Origin: an uncultured Eubacteriales bacterium
GTDB taxonomy: Bacteria; Bacillota; Clostridia; Oscillospirales; CAG-272
Direction of reading: 5' to 3'
Length of the DNA: 5,825 nucleotides
NCBI GenBank assembly: GCA_900554225.1
Contig: USGH01000176.1
Location: 1 to 5,825, forward strand
Shown: piece after piece, positions 1 through 5,422 of the stretch
Numbering within the stretch: the first letter of the stretch is position 1
How the letters are laid out: the number at the start of each line of letters is the position of its first letter
Translations under genes and position numbers: made by a program
The notes under the pieces: generated by a model
Told to the model about the DNA's origin: nothing
The model's database searches: none
What the model saw: the letters and a program-made list of their open reading frames with translations, nothing else

Positions 1-13
1 ACCAAAGGACGAA

Positions 14-41
14 GGAGAAGGACTCTGCGGAGCCCCTCTCC
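14..41 (+). other. Hairpin with UGCG tetraloop
   Basis: Bases 14-25 pair with 30-41 in 10 of 12 positions around a TGCG loop closed by C-G. UGCG fits the UNCG class of very stable RNA tetraloops. No T-run follows, so it is not a standard intrinsic terminator. It may be the 3' end structure of a gene lying left of the window or part of a dispersed repeat. Function unknown. Confidence 0.4.
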
Positions 42-79
42 TCCATCCTCTGGACTCCACCTCCTCACCCCGGGGAAAT

Positions 80-91
80 CCGCTGCGGCGG
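80..91 (+). other. Second short hairpin with UGCG tetraloop
   Basis: CCGC and GCGG enclose another TGCG loop 38 bases after the first hairpin. The stem is only 4 bp plus a possible T-G wobble. On its own it is weak; it is listed because the same loop occurs twice within 80 bases. The rest of 98-371 is AT-richer than the genes and shows no coding or structural signal I can support. Confidence 0.25.
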
Positions 92-371
92 GGCATATTG
101 GCTGCCGCGGTTGACAGGGATTTAGGTATCCGGTATCCGGTGCAGATTTTTAATCCCCACTTCGATATATCGTTTGGCTATCTGTGTTCGGGCTGTGATC
201 GCTTGCGTTTCAGTCGGGTTGTTGGGCTTTGGTCGCACGTTTTTCATTATTGGTGGGGTAGATCGTTCGTTCCTGCGGATACGTGGGGTTTTGCTATGGT
301 CTATCGTTGGAATTACCGCTGACCGCGAATGGAACGTCAATATGGCGGATGAAGGGGAGGGGAACAGAATC

Positions 372-400
372 TTATCGTTCCATCTCCAATATGGTATAAT
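372..400 (+). promoter_or_regulatory. Possible sigma-A promoter, extended -10
   Basis: A perfect TATAAT at 395-400 is preceded by TGG, giving an extended -10 element. With a 17-base spacer the -35 position is TTATCG (372-377), a poor match. A transcript would start near 407, run through the left repeat copy and the C-tract array, and reach maf after about 280 bases. It may therefore be the maf promoter or serve a non-coding transcript; no closer promoter for maf is convincing. Confidence 0.4.
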
Positions 401-428
401 ATGTACTGTATGCTAACCACTTCATAAG

Positions 429-610
429 AAACTATATCCCGCAGTCGCTCCCCGTAGACGGCGGATGACCCTCGTCAGCCGCTCGCGAACGATCTTCTTA
501 GGGAACGGATCGCTCACATTGGGAAGCAATCGGACTTGCACAAACTATATCCATATCTCCTTTTCTTAAAAGTTTTGCGGAGCTTTTTCAAAAGCGACCG
601 TTCCCCTCGT
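429..610 (-). repeat. Left copy of 182-bp inverted repeat
   Basis: Reverse-complementing this stretch gives a sequence that aligns over its whole length with 1259-1441, with a single 1-base length difference. The 44 bases at the maf-facing end (567-610) are identical to 1259-1302; the outer parts carry scattered substitutions but keep long matching blocks, such as the block containing AAGATCGTTCGCGAGCGGCT. No transposase, clear terminal inverted repeats or target duplication is visible, so this is a dispersed intergenic repeat or MITE-like unit of unknown type. Confidence 0.85.
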
Positions 611-649
611 TCCCCCGTTCCCTCGTTCCCCCGCATCCCCGCGTTCCCC
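603..649 (-). repeat. Degenerate GTTCCCC array, G-quadruplex-capable on minus strand
   Basis: Six C-runs of 3-5 bases (603-606, 612-616, 620-622, 628-632, 637-640, 646-649) are separated by loops of only 3-5 bases, mostly TCGTT, GTT or GCGTT. The minus strand thus has six G-runs in a canonical quadruplex pattern and the plus strand an i-motif pattern. It ends 36 bases before the maf start, on the maf template strand. The units look like a short degenerate tandem repeat continuing from the tip of the left inverted-repeat copy. Confidence 0.7.
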
Positions 650-684
650 AAGTTCCACATATTTCCATAGGAAAGGATTGTAGT

Positions 685-1281
685 ATGAAGATTGTATTGG
701 CTTCCGCATCTCCGAGACGGCACGAGCTGCTTTTGCAGGCGGGGATTGCGCATGTAGTGCGGCCGACGGACTGTGACGAGAGCGAGACGGCGTACCGGAT
801 GGGAGAGCCGGAAGCATACGTCATGGAGCTGGCGCGGCGCAAGGGTGAGGCGTACCGCTTGCAGGAGCATGAGGCGGGCGAGATCGTGCTGTCGGCGGAC
901 ACCGTGGTATACCTGCCGCACACGCAGGAGATTCTCGGCAAGCCGCACGACCGCGACCGCGCGATTGCCATGCTGGAATCCCTGTCCGGGCGCGTCCACC
1001 AGGTCATTACCGGCGTGTGCCTGCGCGACAACGGCGGCATCTTTGCCCACTTCGCCGATGTGACCGAGGTGGAATTCTATCCGCTCCCGCTTGCCGAGAT
1101 CGAGTGCTATGTCGATACCGCCCGCCCCTTCGACAAGGCTGGCGCATACGGCATCCAGGAGCTTGCCTGCCGCTTTGTCCGCGCCATACGCGGCGACTAC
1201 CCCAACGTGGTTGGTTTGCCGGTGAGCCGCATCTACTGGGCTTTGATGGCGCGGGGAGACGAGGGGAACGGTCGCTTTTGA
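685..1281 (+). CDS. maf: Maf-family nucleoside triphosphate pyrophosphatase
   Basis: 198 residues, about the usual Maf length. Family signatures in order: LASASPRR near the N terminus (5-12), the ADTVV aspartate block (71-75), GKP (85-87), SGRVHQVITG (101-110), DKAGAYGIQ (150-158) and NVVGLP (174-179). These are the marks of the YhdE-type Maf proteins, cytosolic enzymes that hydrolyse dTTP, UTP and some modified NTPs to monophosphate and pyrophosphate, once described as septum-formation inhibitors. The start is supported by AAAGGA (672-677) seven bases upstream. The last seven residues (DEGNGRF) and the TGA stop lie inside the right repeat copy, so the natural C terminus has apparently been replaced or extended by repeat sequence. 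All catalytic motifs are intact, so it is probably functional. It stands alone; in many Clostridia maf is beside radC or mreBCD, which are not seen here. Confidence 0.95.
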   Translation: MKIVLASASPRRHELLLQAGIAHVVRPTDCDESETAYRMGEPEAYVMELARRKGEAYRLQEHEAGEIVLSADTVVYLPHTQEILGKPHDRDRAIAMLESLSGRVHQVITGVCLRDNGGIFAHFADVTEVEFYPLPLAEIECYVDTARPFDKAGAYGIQELACRFVRAIRGDYPNVVGLPVSRIYWALMARGDEGNGRF

Positions 1282-1441
1282 AAAAGCTCCGCAAAACTTT
1301 TATGAAAGGGGGGATTTGGATATAGTTTGTGCAAGTCCATGTGCGCACCAATATGAGCGATCCGTTTCCTGAGAAGATCGTTCGCGAGCGGCTGGACGGA
1401 GCCATCCGCACTCTACGGGGAGAGATTGCTTTATATCGTTT
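1259..1441 (+). repeat. Right copy of the inverted repeat, overlapping the maf 3' end
   Basis: This is the inverted partner of 429-610, so the pair faces inward across maf with 648 bases between the tips. It starts inside the maf coding sequence and supplies its stop codon. Its first part contains AAAAG...CTTTT (1281-1300 region), a weak AT hairpin that could serve as a poor terminator. Identity is highest at the maf-facing tip and in the block around 1369-1393. Neither copy carries a recognisable transposition gene. Confidence 0.85.
1401..1429 (+). repeat. 29-bp direct repeat, first copy
   Basis: This segment near the outer end of the right repeat copy recurs exactly at 1489-1517, 88 bases further on. 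The core is CCATCCGCACTCTACGGGG. The left inverted copy has a diverged version of the same segment. Confidence 0.85.
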
Positions 1442-1488
1442 ACTGGGTAGTGGTAGGATACCGTTTAGGGTAGGGCTTGCTGCATTCC

Positions 1489-1517
1489 GCCATCCGCACT
1501 CTACGGGGAGAGATTGC
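1489..1517 (+). repeat. 29-bp direct repeat, second copy
   Basis: Identical over 29 bases to 1401-1429. The sequence after it (GCGATCGTTAGG...GGATCC) loosely resembles other parts of the 182-bp unit, suggesting a truncated or rearranged further copy. Between this and the ruvC end (1518-1594) I see only a T-rich stretch and no gene. Confidence 0.8.
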
Positions 1518-1594
1518 GATCGTTAGGATAAGGGATCCGCTTTTATGGGTATAGCTTGCTTATATGCCGCACAGACTGTTCTCTTTTTTCCCTT

Positions 1595-2119
1595 TTATCT
1601 CACCCGGTTTTTCATCTCCGTGGGTTTATTATAGAACTGTGCCAGTCGCGACGAGCCGGTATAGGCGTGTGTGATGGCGGCTGCCAATGCGTCGGCGGTA
1701 TCGTCCGGCTTGGGGGGCTTTGGGAGATGCAGAAACTGTGTGACCATCGCGATGACCTGCTGCTTTTCCGCTCTGCCGTAGCCCACGACGGACTGCTTGA
1801 TCTGGAGCGGCGTATATTCCGCGATCGGCACGCCCGCTTCGACGGCGGAGAGCAGGATGACCCCGCGCGCCTCCGCGACGATGATACCGGTTTTCTGATT
1901 GGTATTGAAGAACAGCTCCTCGACGGACATAGCGTCCGGGTGATAGGTGGAAAACAGGTGCTGCATTCCGTGATAGACGGCGGCGATACGGTTTTCGATG
2001 GACATATCGGGGGTGGTGGTGATCGAGCCGTAATCCACGGCACGGAGACTGCTCCGTTCGTAATCGATCACGCCCCAGCCGACAATGGCGATGCCGGGGT
2101 CGATACCGAGAATGCGCAT
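1595..2119 (-). CDS. ruvC: Holliday junction endonuclease RuvC
   Basis: 174 residues, matching the usual 173 or so. RuvC is the dimeric, metal-dependent nuclease that cuts Holliday junctions symmetrically with the RuvAB branch-migration motor during recombination repair. The four acidic catalytic residues are present: D7 in LGIDPG, E67 in VEELFF, and D140 and D143 in DDTADALAAAITH. Conserved basic residues K108 and K119 are in the expected places (TPLQIKQ and GRAEKQQ), and EARGV and GYGRAEK are typical of the family. The ATG is supported by AGGAG (2128-2132 on the minus strand) with 8-base spacing. ruvA and ruvB, which often follow ruvC in Clostridia, are absent: downstream lies repeat-rich DNA and then maf on the opposite strand. 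I see no clear terminator beyond an A-rich run just after the stop. Confidence 0.97.
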   Translation of the reverse strand: MRILGIDPGIAIVGWGVIDYERSSLRAVDYGSITTTPDMSIENRIAAVYHGMQHLFSTYHPDAMSVEELFFNTNQKTGIIVAEARGVILLSAVEAGVPIAEYTPLQIKQSVVGYGRAEKQQVIAMVTQFLHLPKPPKPDDTADALAAAITHAYTGSSRLAQFYNKPTEMKNRVR

Positions 2120-2158
2120 ATTCCCTGCTCCTGTTCTGAAATCTTCCTTGAATATAGT

Positions 2159-2187
2159 ATTATAGCATACTGTACGGCGAAAGTCAA
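2159..2187 (-). promoter_or_regulatory. Strong sigma-A promoter for ruvC
   Basis: Read on the minus strand: TTGACT (-35, 2182-2187), a 17-base spacer, then TATAAT (-10, 2159-2164) preceded by TGC, an extended -10. Transcription would start near 2152, giving a short leader of about 33 bases containing the ruvC ribosome binding site. Confidence 0.85.
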
Positions 2188-2304
2188 AAGGAATTTGCCG
2201 AACGTTTTGGAAACATTCTTAGAACACGGGGCAGAATTGCTTCTTTCCCCCAAACGCCTGTCGGCAGAGAATCGCGGGCAGCACTTCCCTTTTGGCGCAT
2301 TTTG

Positions 2305-2313
2305 TGCTATACT
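2305..2313 (+). promoter_or_regulatory. Extended -10 promoter for the acyltransferase gene
   Basis: TGCTATACT forms an extended -10 element with one mismatch in the hexamer. The -35 position at 17-base spacing (TTCCCT, 2285-2290) is poor. The start site would be near 2320, leaving a leader of about 26 bases that carries GGGGGA (2332-2337), the ribosome binding site for the ATG at 2346. It is divergent from the ruvC promoter about 120 bases away. Confidence 0.55.
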
Positions 2314-2345
2314 GTAGAAAAACGCACATACGGGGGAAAAAGTCT

Positions 2346-3605
2346 ATGAAGATCCGTGTCAAAGCCATGTCGCCGGAGGAATTTCTTGCCTTGCCGATGC
2401 CGCTGCACAAAAAGCCGGGGAAGCCGTCCATGGTATTTCGCACGCTGATGAAGCTGGCGGCGGTCTCGGAGCTGCACGCCGTCGATTTTCAGTGTAAGAG
2501 GATCGGGATGGAGAAGCTCACGCCGGGGGAGCCGTGTCTCTATCTCATGAACCATTCGAGCTTTATCGACCTGAAGATCATCGCGTCCGTGCTGTATCCC
2601 GCGCCGTTCCAGATCGTCTGCACCTCGGACGGCTTTGTCGGGAAGGAGTGGCTGATGCGCTCTCTCGGCTGCATACCGACGCGGAAATTCACGACCGACG
2701 CGGTGCTGGTACGCGACATGGCGCACGCGCTGCGGAAGAATCACGCGTCCGTGGTGCTGTATCCCGAGGCGAGCTATTCCTTTGACGGGACCGCGACGCC
2801 GCTGCCGGACACGATCGGCCCGCTCTGCAAAATGATGCGTGTACCGGTGGTGATGATCCGGACCTACGGTGCGTTTGCCAGAGATCCGCTCTACAACGGT
2901 CTGCGGCTGCGCAAGGTGCCCGTGACGGCGGAGATGACGTGTCTGTACACCGCGGCGGAGCTGCAATCGGCAAGCGCGGCGGAGGTACAGGAGAAGATCG
3001 ACGCGTTTTTCACCTTCGACCATTTCCGTTGGCAGCGCGAGACGAACACAGCGATCACGGAGCCGTTTCGCGCCGAGGGGCTGGAGCGCGTGCTGTACAA
3101 ATGCAAAAGCTGCGGCACGGAGGGTACGATGCACGGTCATGGAACGATGCTCCGGTGCGAACACTGCGGCGCGGCATGGGAAATGGACGTATACGGCACG
3201 CTGCACCGGGAGGGGGAGGAGCTCTGGATCCCGCAGTGGTACGCCTGGGAGCGTGCGGAGGTACGGCGGGAGCTGGCCGAGGGCAGATACAGGCTGGACA
3301 TTCCGGTTCGGGTGCGGGGTATGCGGGATTTCCGTGCCATCTATGATCTGGGCAGCGGCAGACTGGTTCACGACGCAGACGGCTTCCATCTGACCTGCGG
3401 CAGGATCGACTGTCGTCAGAAGCCGGGCGCGTCCTACAGTCTCTACGCGGACTATTTCTGGTACGAGCTGGGCGACATGATCTGCATCGCGGATCGGGAC
3501 AGCCTCTACTACTGTTTTCCGCAGACAGAGACCCCGGTGGCAAAAGCCCGTCTCGCCGCCGAGGAGATGTACAAGCTGCGCGAGGGTGCCGTCTCCCGGA
3601 CGTAA
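2346..3605 (+). CDS. PlsC-type acyltransferase with C-terminal zinc-ribbon
   Basis: 419 residues. The N-terminal half is a lysophospholipid/1-acylglycerol-3-phosphate acyltransferase-like fold: NHSSFID (69-75) gives the HX4D catalytic pair H70/D75, GCIPTRK (108-114) fits the second motif, and YPEAS (139-143) stands where FPEG normally is, keeping E141 but replacing the glycine with alanine. A zinc-ribbon follows: C253-x2-C256 and C271-x2-C274, with CGxxW-like context after the second pair. Residues 280-419 are rich in Trp, Tyr and charge and match nothing I can name. Ordinary PlsC is about 200-250 residues, so the added part is long. There is no obvious multi-pass membrane region; peripheral membrane binding is likely. 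The start at 2346 is chosen over an in-frame ATG at 2292 because the latter precedes the promoter and ribosome binding site. Acyl donor and acceptor cannot be read from the sequence; a membrane-lipid role is inferred from the family. Confidence 0.88.
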   Translation: MKIRVKAMSPEEFLALPMPLHKKPGKPSMVFRTLMKLAAVSELHAVDFQCKRIGMEKLTPGEPCLYLMNHSSFIDLKIIASVLYPAPFQIVCTSDGFVGKEWLMRSLGCIPTRKFTTDAVLVRDMAHALRKNHASVVLYPEASYSFDGTATPLPDTIGPLCKMMRVPVVMIRTYGAFARDPLYNGLRLRKVPVTAEMTCLYTAAELQSASAAEVQEKIDAFFTFDHFRWQRETNTAITEPFRAEGLERVLYKCKSCGTEGTMHGHGTMLRCEHCGAAWEMDVYGTLHREGEELWIPQWYAWERAEVRRELAEGRYRLDIPVRVRGMRDFRAIYDLGSGRLVHDADGFHLTCGRIDCRQKPGASYSLYADYFWYELGDMICIADRDSLYYCFPQTETPVAKARLAAEEMYKLREGAVSRT

Positions 3606-3621
3606 TATGCCAAAGCGGTAT

Positions 3622-3693
3622 CCGTGGGGGGGAGTCTGCACCGGACAGCGGCCCCCCCCACACGGCTCCAAACCCGCGGCGGCAGGATTTTTT
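3622..3693 (+). terminator. GC-rich hairpin after acyltransferase gene, possible terminator
   Basis: CCGTGGGGGGG (3622-3632) pairs with the C-run and ACACGG of 3652-3665, with a one-base bulge and a 19-base loop. It begins 16 bases after the stop codon. The nearest T-run (six T at 3688-3693) is 22 bases beyond the stem, farther than in a standard intrinsic terminator, so termination is likely but not certain. Confidence 0.5.
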
Positions 3694-3732
3694 CAAAGCA
3701 GCCGGGGGACGATCGCGGAATGTGCGCCGTGA

Positions 3733-3748
3733 GTTTGTATGTACAAAC
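3733..3748. promoter_or_regulatory. Palindromic operator-like site
   Basis: GTTTGTATGTACAAAC has perfect 7-base arms around a central TG. It lies about 140 bases upstream of the mrp -35 element and after the acyltransferase hairpin. The size and symmetry fit a binding site for a dimeric repressor. It does not match the Rex consensus (TTGTTAA-N4-TTAACAA) closely, so the regulator is unknown. Confidence 0.4.
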
Positions 3749-3796
3749 CGCTTTATAAATCAAACTTGTTCCGTCTGCGATCTTTGCCAGATCCTT

Positions 3797-3834
3797 CCTG
3801 TTTTGCCACAAATACACGCAAAAAACAGGATTTT
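3797..3834 (+). terminator. Hairpin plus short T-run, terminator-like
   Basis: CCTGTTTT (3797-3804) pairs perfectly with AAAACAGG (3822-3829) over a 17-base loop and is followed directly by ATTTTT. It lies just upstream of the mrp promoter, so it could end read-through transcription from the left. The AT-rich upper stem makes it moderate in strength. A small GATCT/AGATC hairpin (3779-3793) precedes it. Confidence 0.45.
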
Positions 3835-3889
3835 TATGCCAAATCTGCCGGGAAAAATAAGATTTCGCCGCGCGAGTTGAAAATAGCTC

Positions 3890-3918
3890 TTGTAATTTCG
3901 CGCCATATGGTATATAAT
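3890..3918 (+). promoter_or_regulatory. Strong sigma-A promoter for mrp operon
   Basis: TTGTAA (3890-3895), a 17-base spacer, and a perfect TATAAT (3913-3918). The start site would be near 3925, giving a leader of about 37 bases. The likely ribosome binding site AAAGGAG (3941-3947) lies 14 bases from the ATG at 3962, longer than usual; an in-frame TGA at 3953-3955 rules out any start farther upstream. Confidence 0.8.
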
Positions 3919-3961
3919 GATATGGAATGTATCGATATACAAAGGAGCTGATTGATTCATT

Positions 3962-4786
3962 ATGGCAGAATCCGAATGCACCCATGACTGCTCGACCTGC
4001 GGCGCGAACTGCTCGTCCCGGTCGTCTGCCCCCACCTTTGAACCCATGCACGAGGGCTGTCACGCCAAGCACGTGATCGGCATCGTTTCGGGCAAGGGTG
4101 GCGTCGGCAAGTCGATCGTAACGTCCATGCTCGCCGTGGCACTGCGCCGTCATGACCACTCTGTGGGTATTCTTGACGCGGACATCACGGGGCCCTCTAT
4201 CCCGAAGGCGTTCGGCACGCACGGAGACGTACTGTCCACCGGCGACGGACTATTGCCGCTCGAAACAAAGACGGGCATCAAGATGATCTCCGTCAATCTC
4301 TTACTCGACGAGGAGACCCGCCCGGTTGTATGGCGCGGTCCTGTGATCGCCGGTACGGTAAAGCAGTTCTGGACGGACGTGATCTGGGGAGAGCTGGAAT
4401 ACCTCCTCATCGACATGCCGCCGGGAACGGGTGACGTACCGCTGACGGTGTTCCAGTCCATCCCGCTCGAAGGCATCATCATCGTAACGACCCCGCAGGA
4501 TCTCGTGTCCATGATCGTCAAGAAGGCGGTCAACATGGCTGCGCTGATGAACATTCCGGTCATCGGTCTGGTCGAGAATATGTCCTACGCGGTATGCCCG
4601 GACTGCGGTCGGCACATCAATGTATTCGGCGAATCGAAGGCAGAGGCGGTAGCCGCGGAGTGCGGTATCCCGTTCCTTGGCAGACTCCCGCTGGATCCGT
4701 CTCTCGCCGCACTGTGCGACCGCGGCGTGATCGAGCTGATGGAGAACAACTATATGGATCCCATCGTGGACGCGGTGGAGAAGTAA
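3962..4786 (+). CDS. Mrp/NBP35-family P-loop ATPase, Fe-S cluster carrier
   Basis: 274 residues. An N-terminal cysteine cluster C6-x3-C10-x2-C13-x3-C17 resembles the extra Fe-S ligating tail of NBP35-like and many clostridial Mrp proteins. The ATPase core has the deviant Walker A GKGGVGKS (44-51), the switch segment DADITGPS (72-79) and the Mrp signature DMPPGTGD (151-158). CPDC (212-215) is the conserved CxxC by which Mrp dimers bridge a transferable [4Fe-4S] cluster. The protein is cytosolic; it is thought to bind and deliver Fe-S clusters to apo-proteins with ATP-dependent control. It heads a rightward gene set with its own strong promoter, and the next gene encodes an Fe-S electron-transfer subunit 30 bases on, which suggests clients in a hydrogenase or NADH-oxidising complex. 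The client assignment is inference; the family call is firm. Confidence 0.95.
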   Translation: MAESECTHDCSTCGANCSSRSSAPTFEPMHEGCHAKHVIGIVSGKGGVGKSIVTSMLAVALRRHDHSVGILDADITGPSIPKAFGTHGDVLSTGDGLLPLETKTGIKMISVNLLLDEETRPVVWRGPVIAGTVKQFWTDVIWGELEYLLIDMPPGTGDVPLTVFQSIPLEGIIIVTTPQDLVSMIVKKAVNMAALMNIPVIGLVENMSYAVCPDCGRHINVFGESKAEAVAAECGIPFLGRLPLDPSLAALCDRGVIELMENNYMDPIVDAVEK

Positions 4787-4816
4787 CAGACACGCATTTC
4801 ATTCAGGAGGAAATAT

Positions 4817-5311
4817 ATGAAGAAAACCATGACAACGGTACCCTTCAACGGTACCGCAGAACAGAAGGCAGCCCTCGACGCCCTCATCGCGGCACACAAG
4901 GGTGAAGCCGGTGCGCTCATGCCGGTGCTCCAGCAGGCGCAGGACATCTACGGCTATCTGCCCGTGGAGGTACAGAAGGAGATCGCGGCGGGACTGGACG
5001 TTCCCTATTCCGAGGTTTTCGGCGTTGTAACGTTCTACTCTCAGTTCTTACTCAATCCGAAGGGCGCACATCCGGTAGCGGTATGTCTTGGCACGGCCTG
5101 CTACGTAAAGGGCTCCGGCAAGCTGATGGAAAAGCTCGAAGAGCTGCTCAAGATCAAGCCGGGTGAGATCTCCAACGACCTTCAGTTCAGCCTGGACGCG
5201 ACCCGCTGCATCGGTGCCTGCGGTCTGGCTCCCGTACTGACCATCGGCGAGGACGTATACGGCCGTCTGGAACCGAACCAGCTGGAAGGCATCTTAGCAA
5301 AATACAGATAA
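4817..5311 (+). CDS. NuoE/HydC-like [2Fe-2S] thioredoxin-fold subunit
   Basis: 164 residues, full length for the NuoE/HndA/HydC family. An N-terminal helical part with the typical LMPVLQQAQDIYGYLP (34-49) leads to EVFGVVTFYSQF (66-77), then the thioredoxin-like [2Fe-2S] domain. The four ligands fit the family spacing: C90-x4-C95 and C131-x3-C135 (CLGTAC and CIGAC). Such subunits pass electrons between the NAD-binding flavin subunit and the Fe-S chain of complex I, NAD-linked formate dehydrogenases or electron-bifurcating [FeFe] hydrogenases. A perfect AGGAGG (4805-4810) lies six bases before the ATG, and the gap to the mrp stop is 30 bases, so the two are cotranscribed. With DRTGG and HATPase-like genes next, a hydrogenase (HydC-like) role is more likely than complex I. 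The partner NuoF/HydB-like and HydA-like genes are not in the window. Confidence 0.93.
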   Translation: MKKTMTTVPFNGTAEQKAALDALIAAHKGEAGALMPVLQQAQDIYGYLPVEVQKEIAAGLDVPYSEVFGVVTFYSQFLLNPKGAHPVAVCLGTACYVKGSGKLMEKLEELLKIKPGEISNDLQFSLDATRCIGACGLAPVLTIGEDVYGRLEPNQLEGILAKYR

Positions 5312-5322
5312 CGGAAATGCGG

Positions 5323-5369
5323 CGGGAAGCGGGCTCTGCGGCTCGTCTCTTCCCCTTTCCCGTATTTTC
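5323..5369 (+). terminator. Intercistronic hairpin with short T-rich tail
   Basis: CGGGAAG (5323-5329) pairs with TTTCCCG (5356-5362), including one G-T wobble. After one mismatch, GGG (5331-5333) pairs with CCC (5352-5354). TATTTTCG follows the stem. It lies in the 111-base gap between the NuoE-like and DRTGG genes. It may be a partial terminator or processing/stability element that sets different expression on either side. No separate promoter is evident in the gap. Confidence 0.4.
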
Positions 5370-5422
5370 GCAAGGCAATCATTTTCGCTCCACTACACGG
5401 CTGCCCAAAGGAGACTCTTTCC

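Noticed and set aside
110..115. TTGACA as a -35 element
   Set aside because: No acceptable -10 hexamer occurs 16-18 bases downstream.
2..322. Open frame from the left edge, possibly the end of an upstream gene
   Set aside because: The translation has no domain-like character, runs through the two hairpins, and its lower part reads through AT-rich intergenic sequence. Without upstream sequence it cannot be supported as a gene.
514..1050. 178-codon minus-strand frame opposite maf and through the left repeat
   Set aside because: It is antisense to a clear maf gene; its C-terminal part is simply translated repeat (ERSLLKKLRKTF) and the G-tract array.
429..1517. CRISPR array
   Set aside because: The repeats are in inverted orientation, of unequal length and too few, with no regularly spaced direct repeats or cas genes.
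1556..2317. 253-codon plus-strand frame opposite ruvC
   Set aside because: RuvC on the minus strand has all four catalytic acids and a consensus promoter. The plus-strand frame spans the ruvC promoter and resembles no family.
2292..2345. Upstream ATG giving an 18-residue N-terminal extension of the acyltransferase
   Set aside because: It would place the start codon before the likely -10 element (2308-2313), and GGGGGA is correctly placed for the ATG at 2346 instead.
2307..3671. 454-codon open frame on the minus strand opposite the acyltransferase gene
   Set aside because: The plus-strand frame has clear PlsC motifs, a promoter and a ribosome binding site. The antisense translation is Arg/His/Pro-rich with no recognisable domain, typical of a shadow frame in GC-rich DNA.
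3509..4222. 237-codon minus-strand frame across the acyltransferase end, the intergenic region and mrp
   Set aside because: It crosses hairpins and a strong plus-strand promoter, lacks recognisable motifs, and overlaps two well-supported genes.
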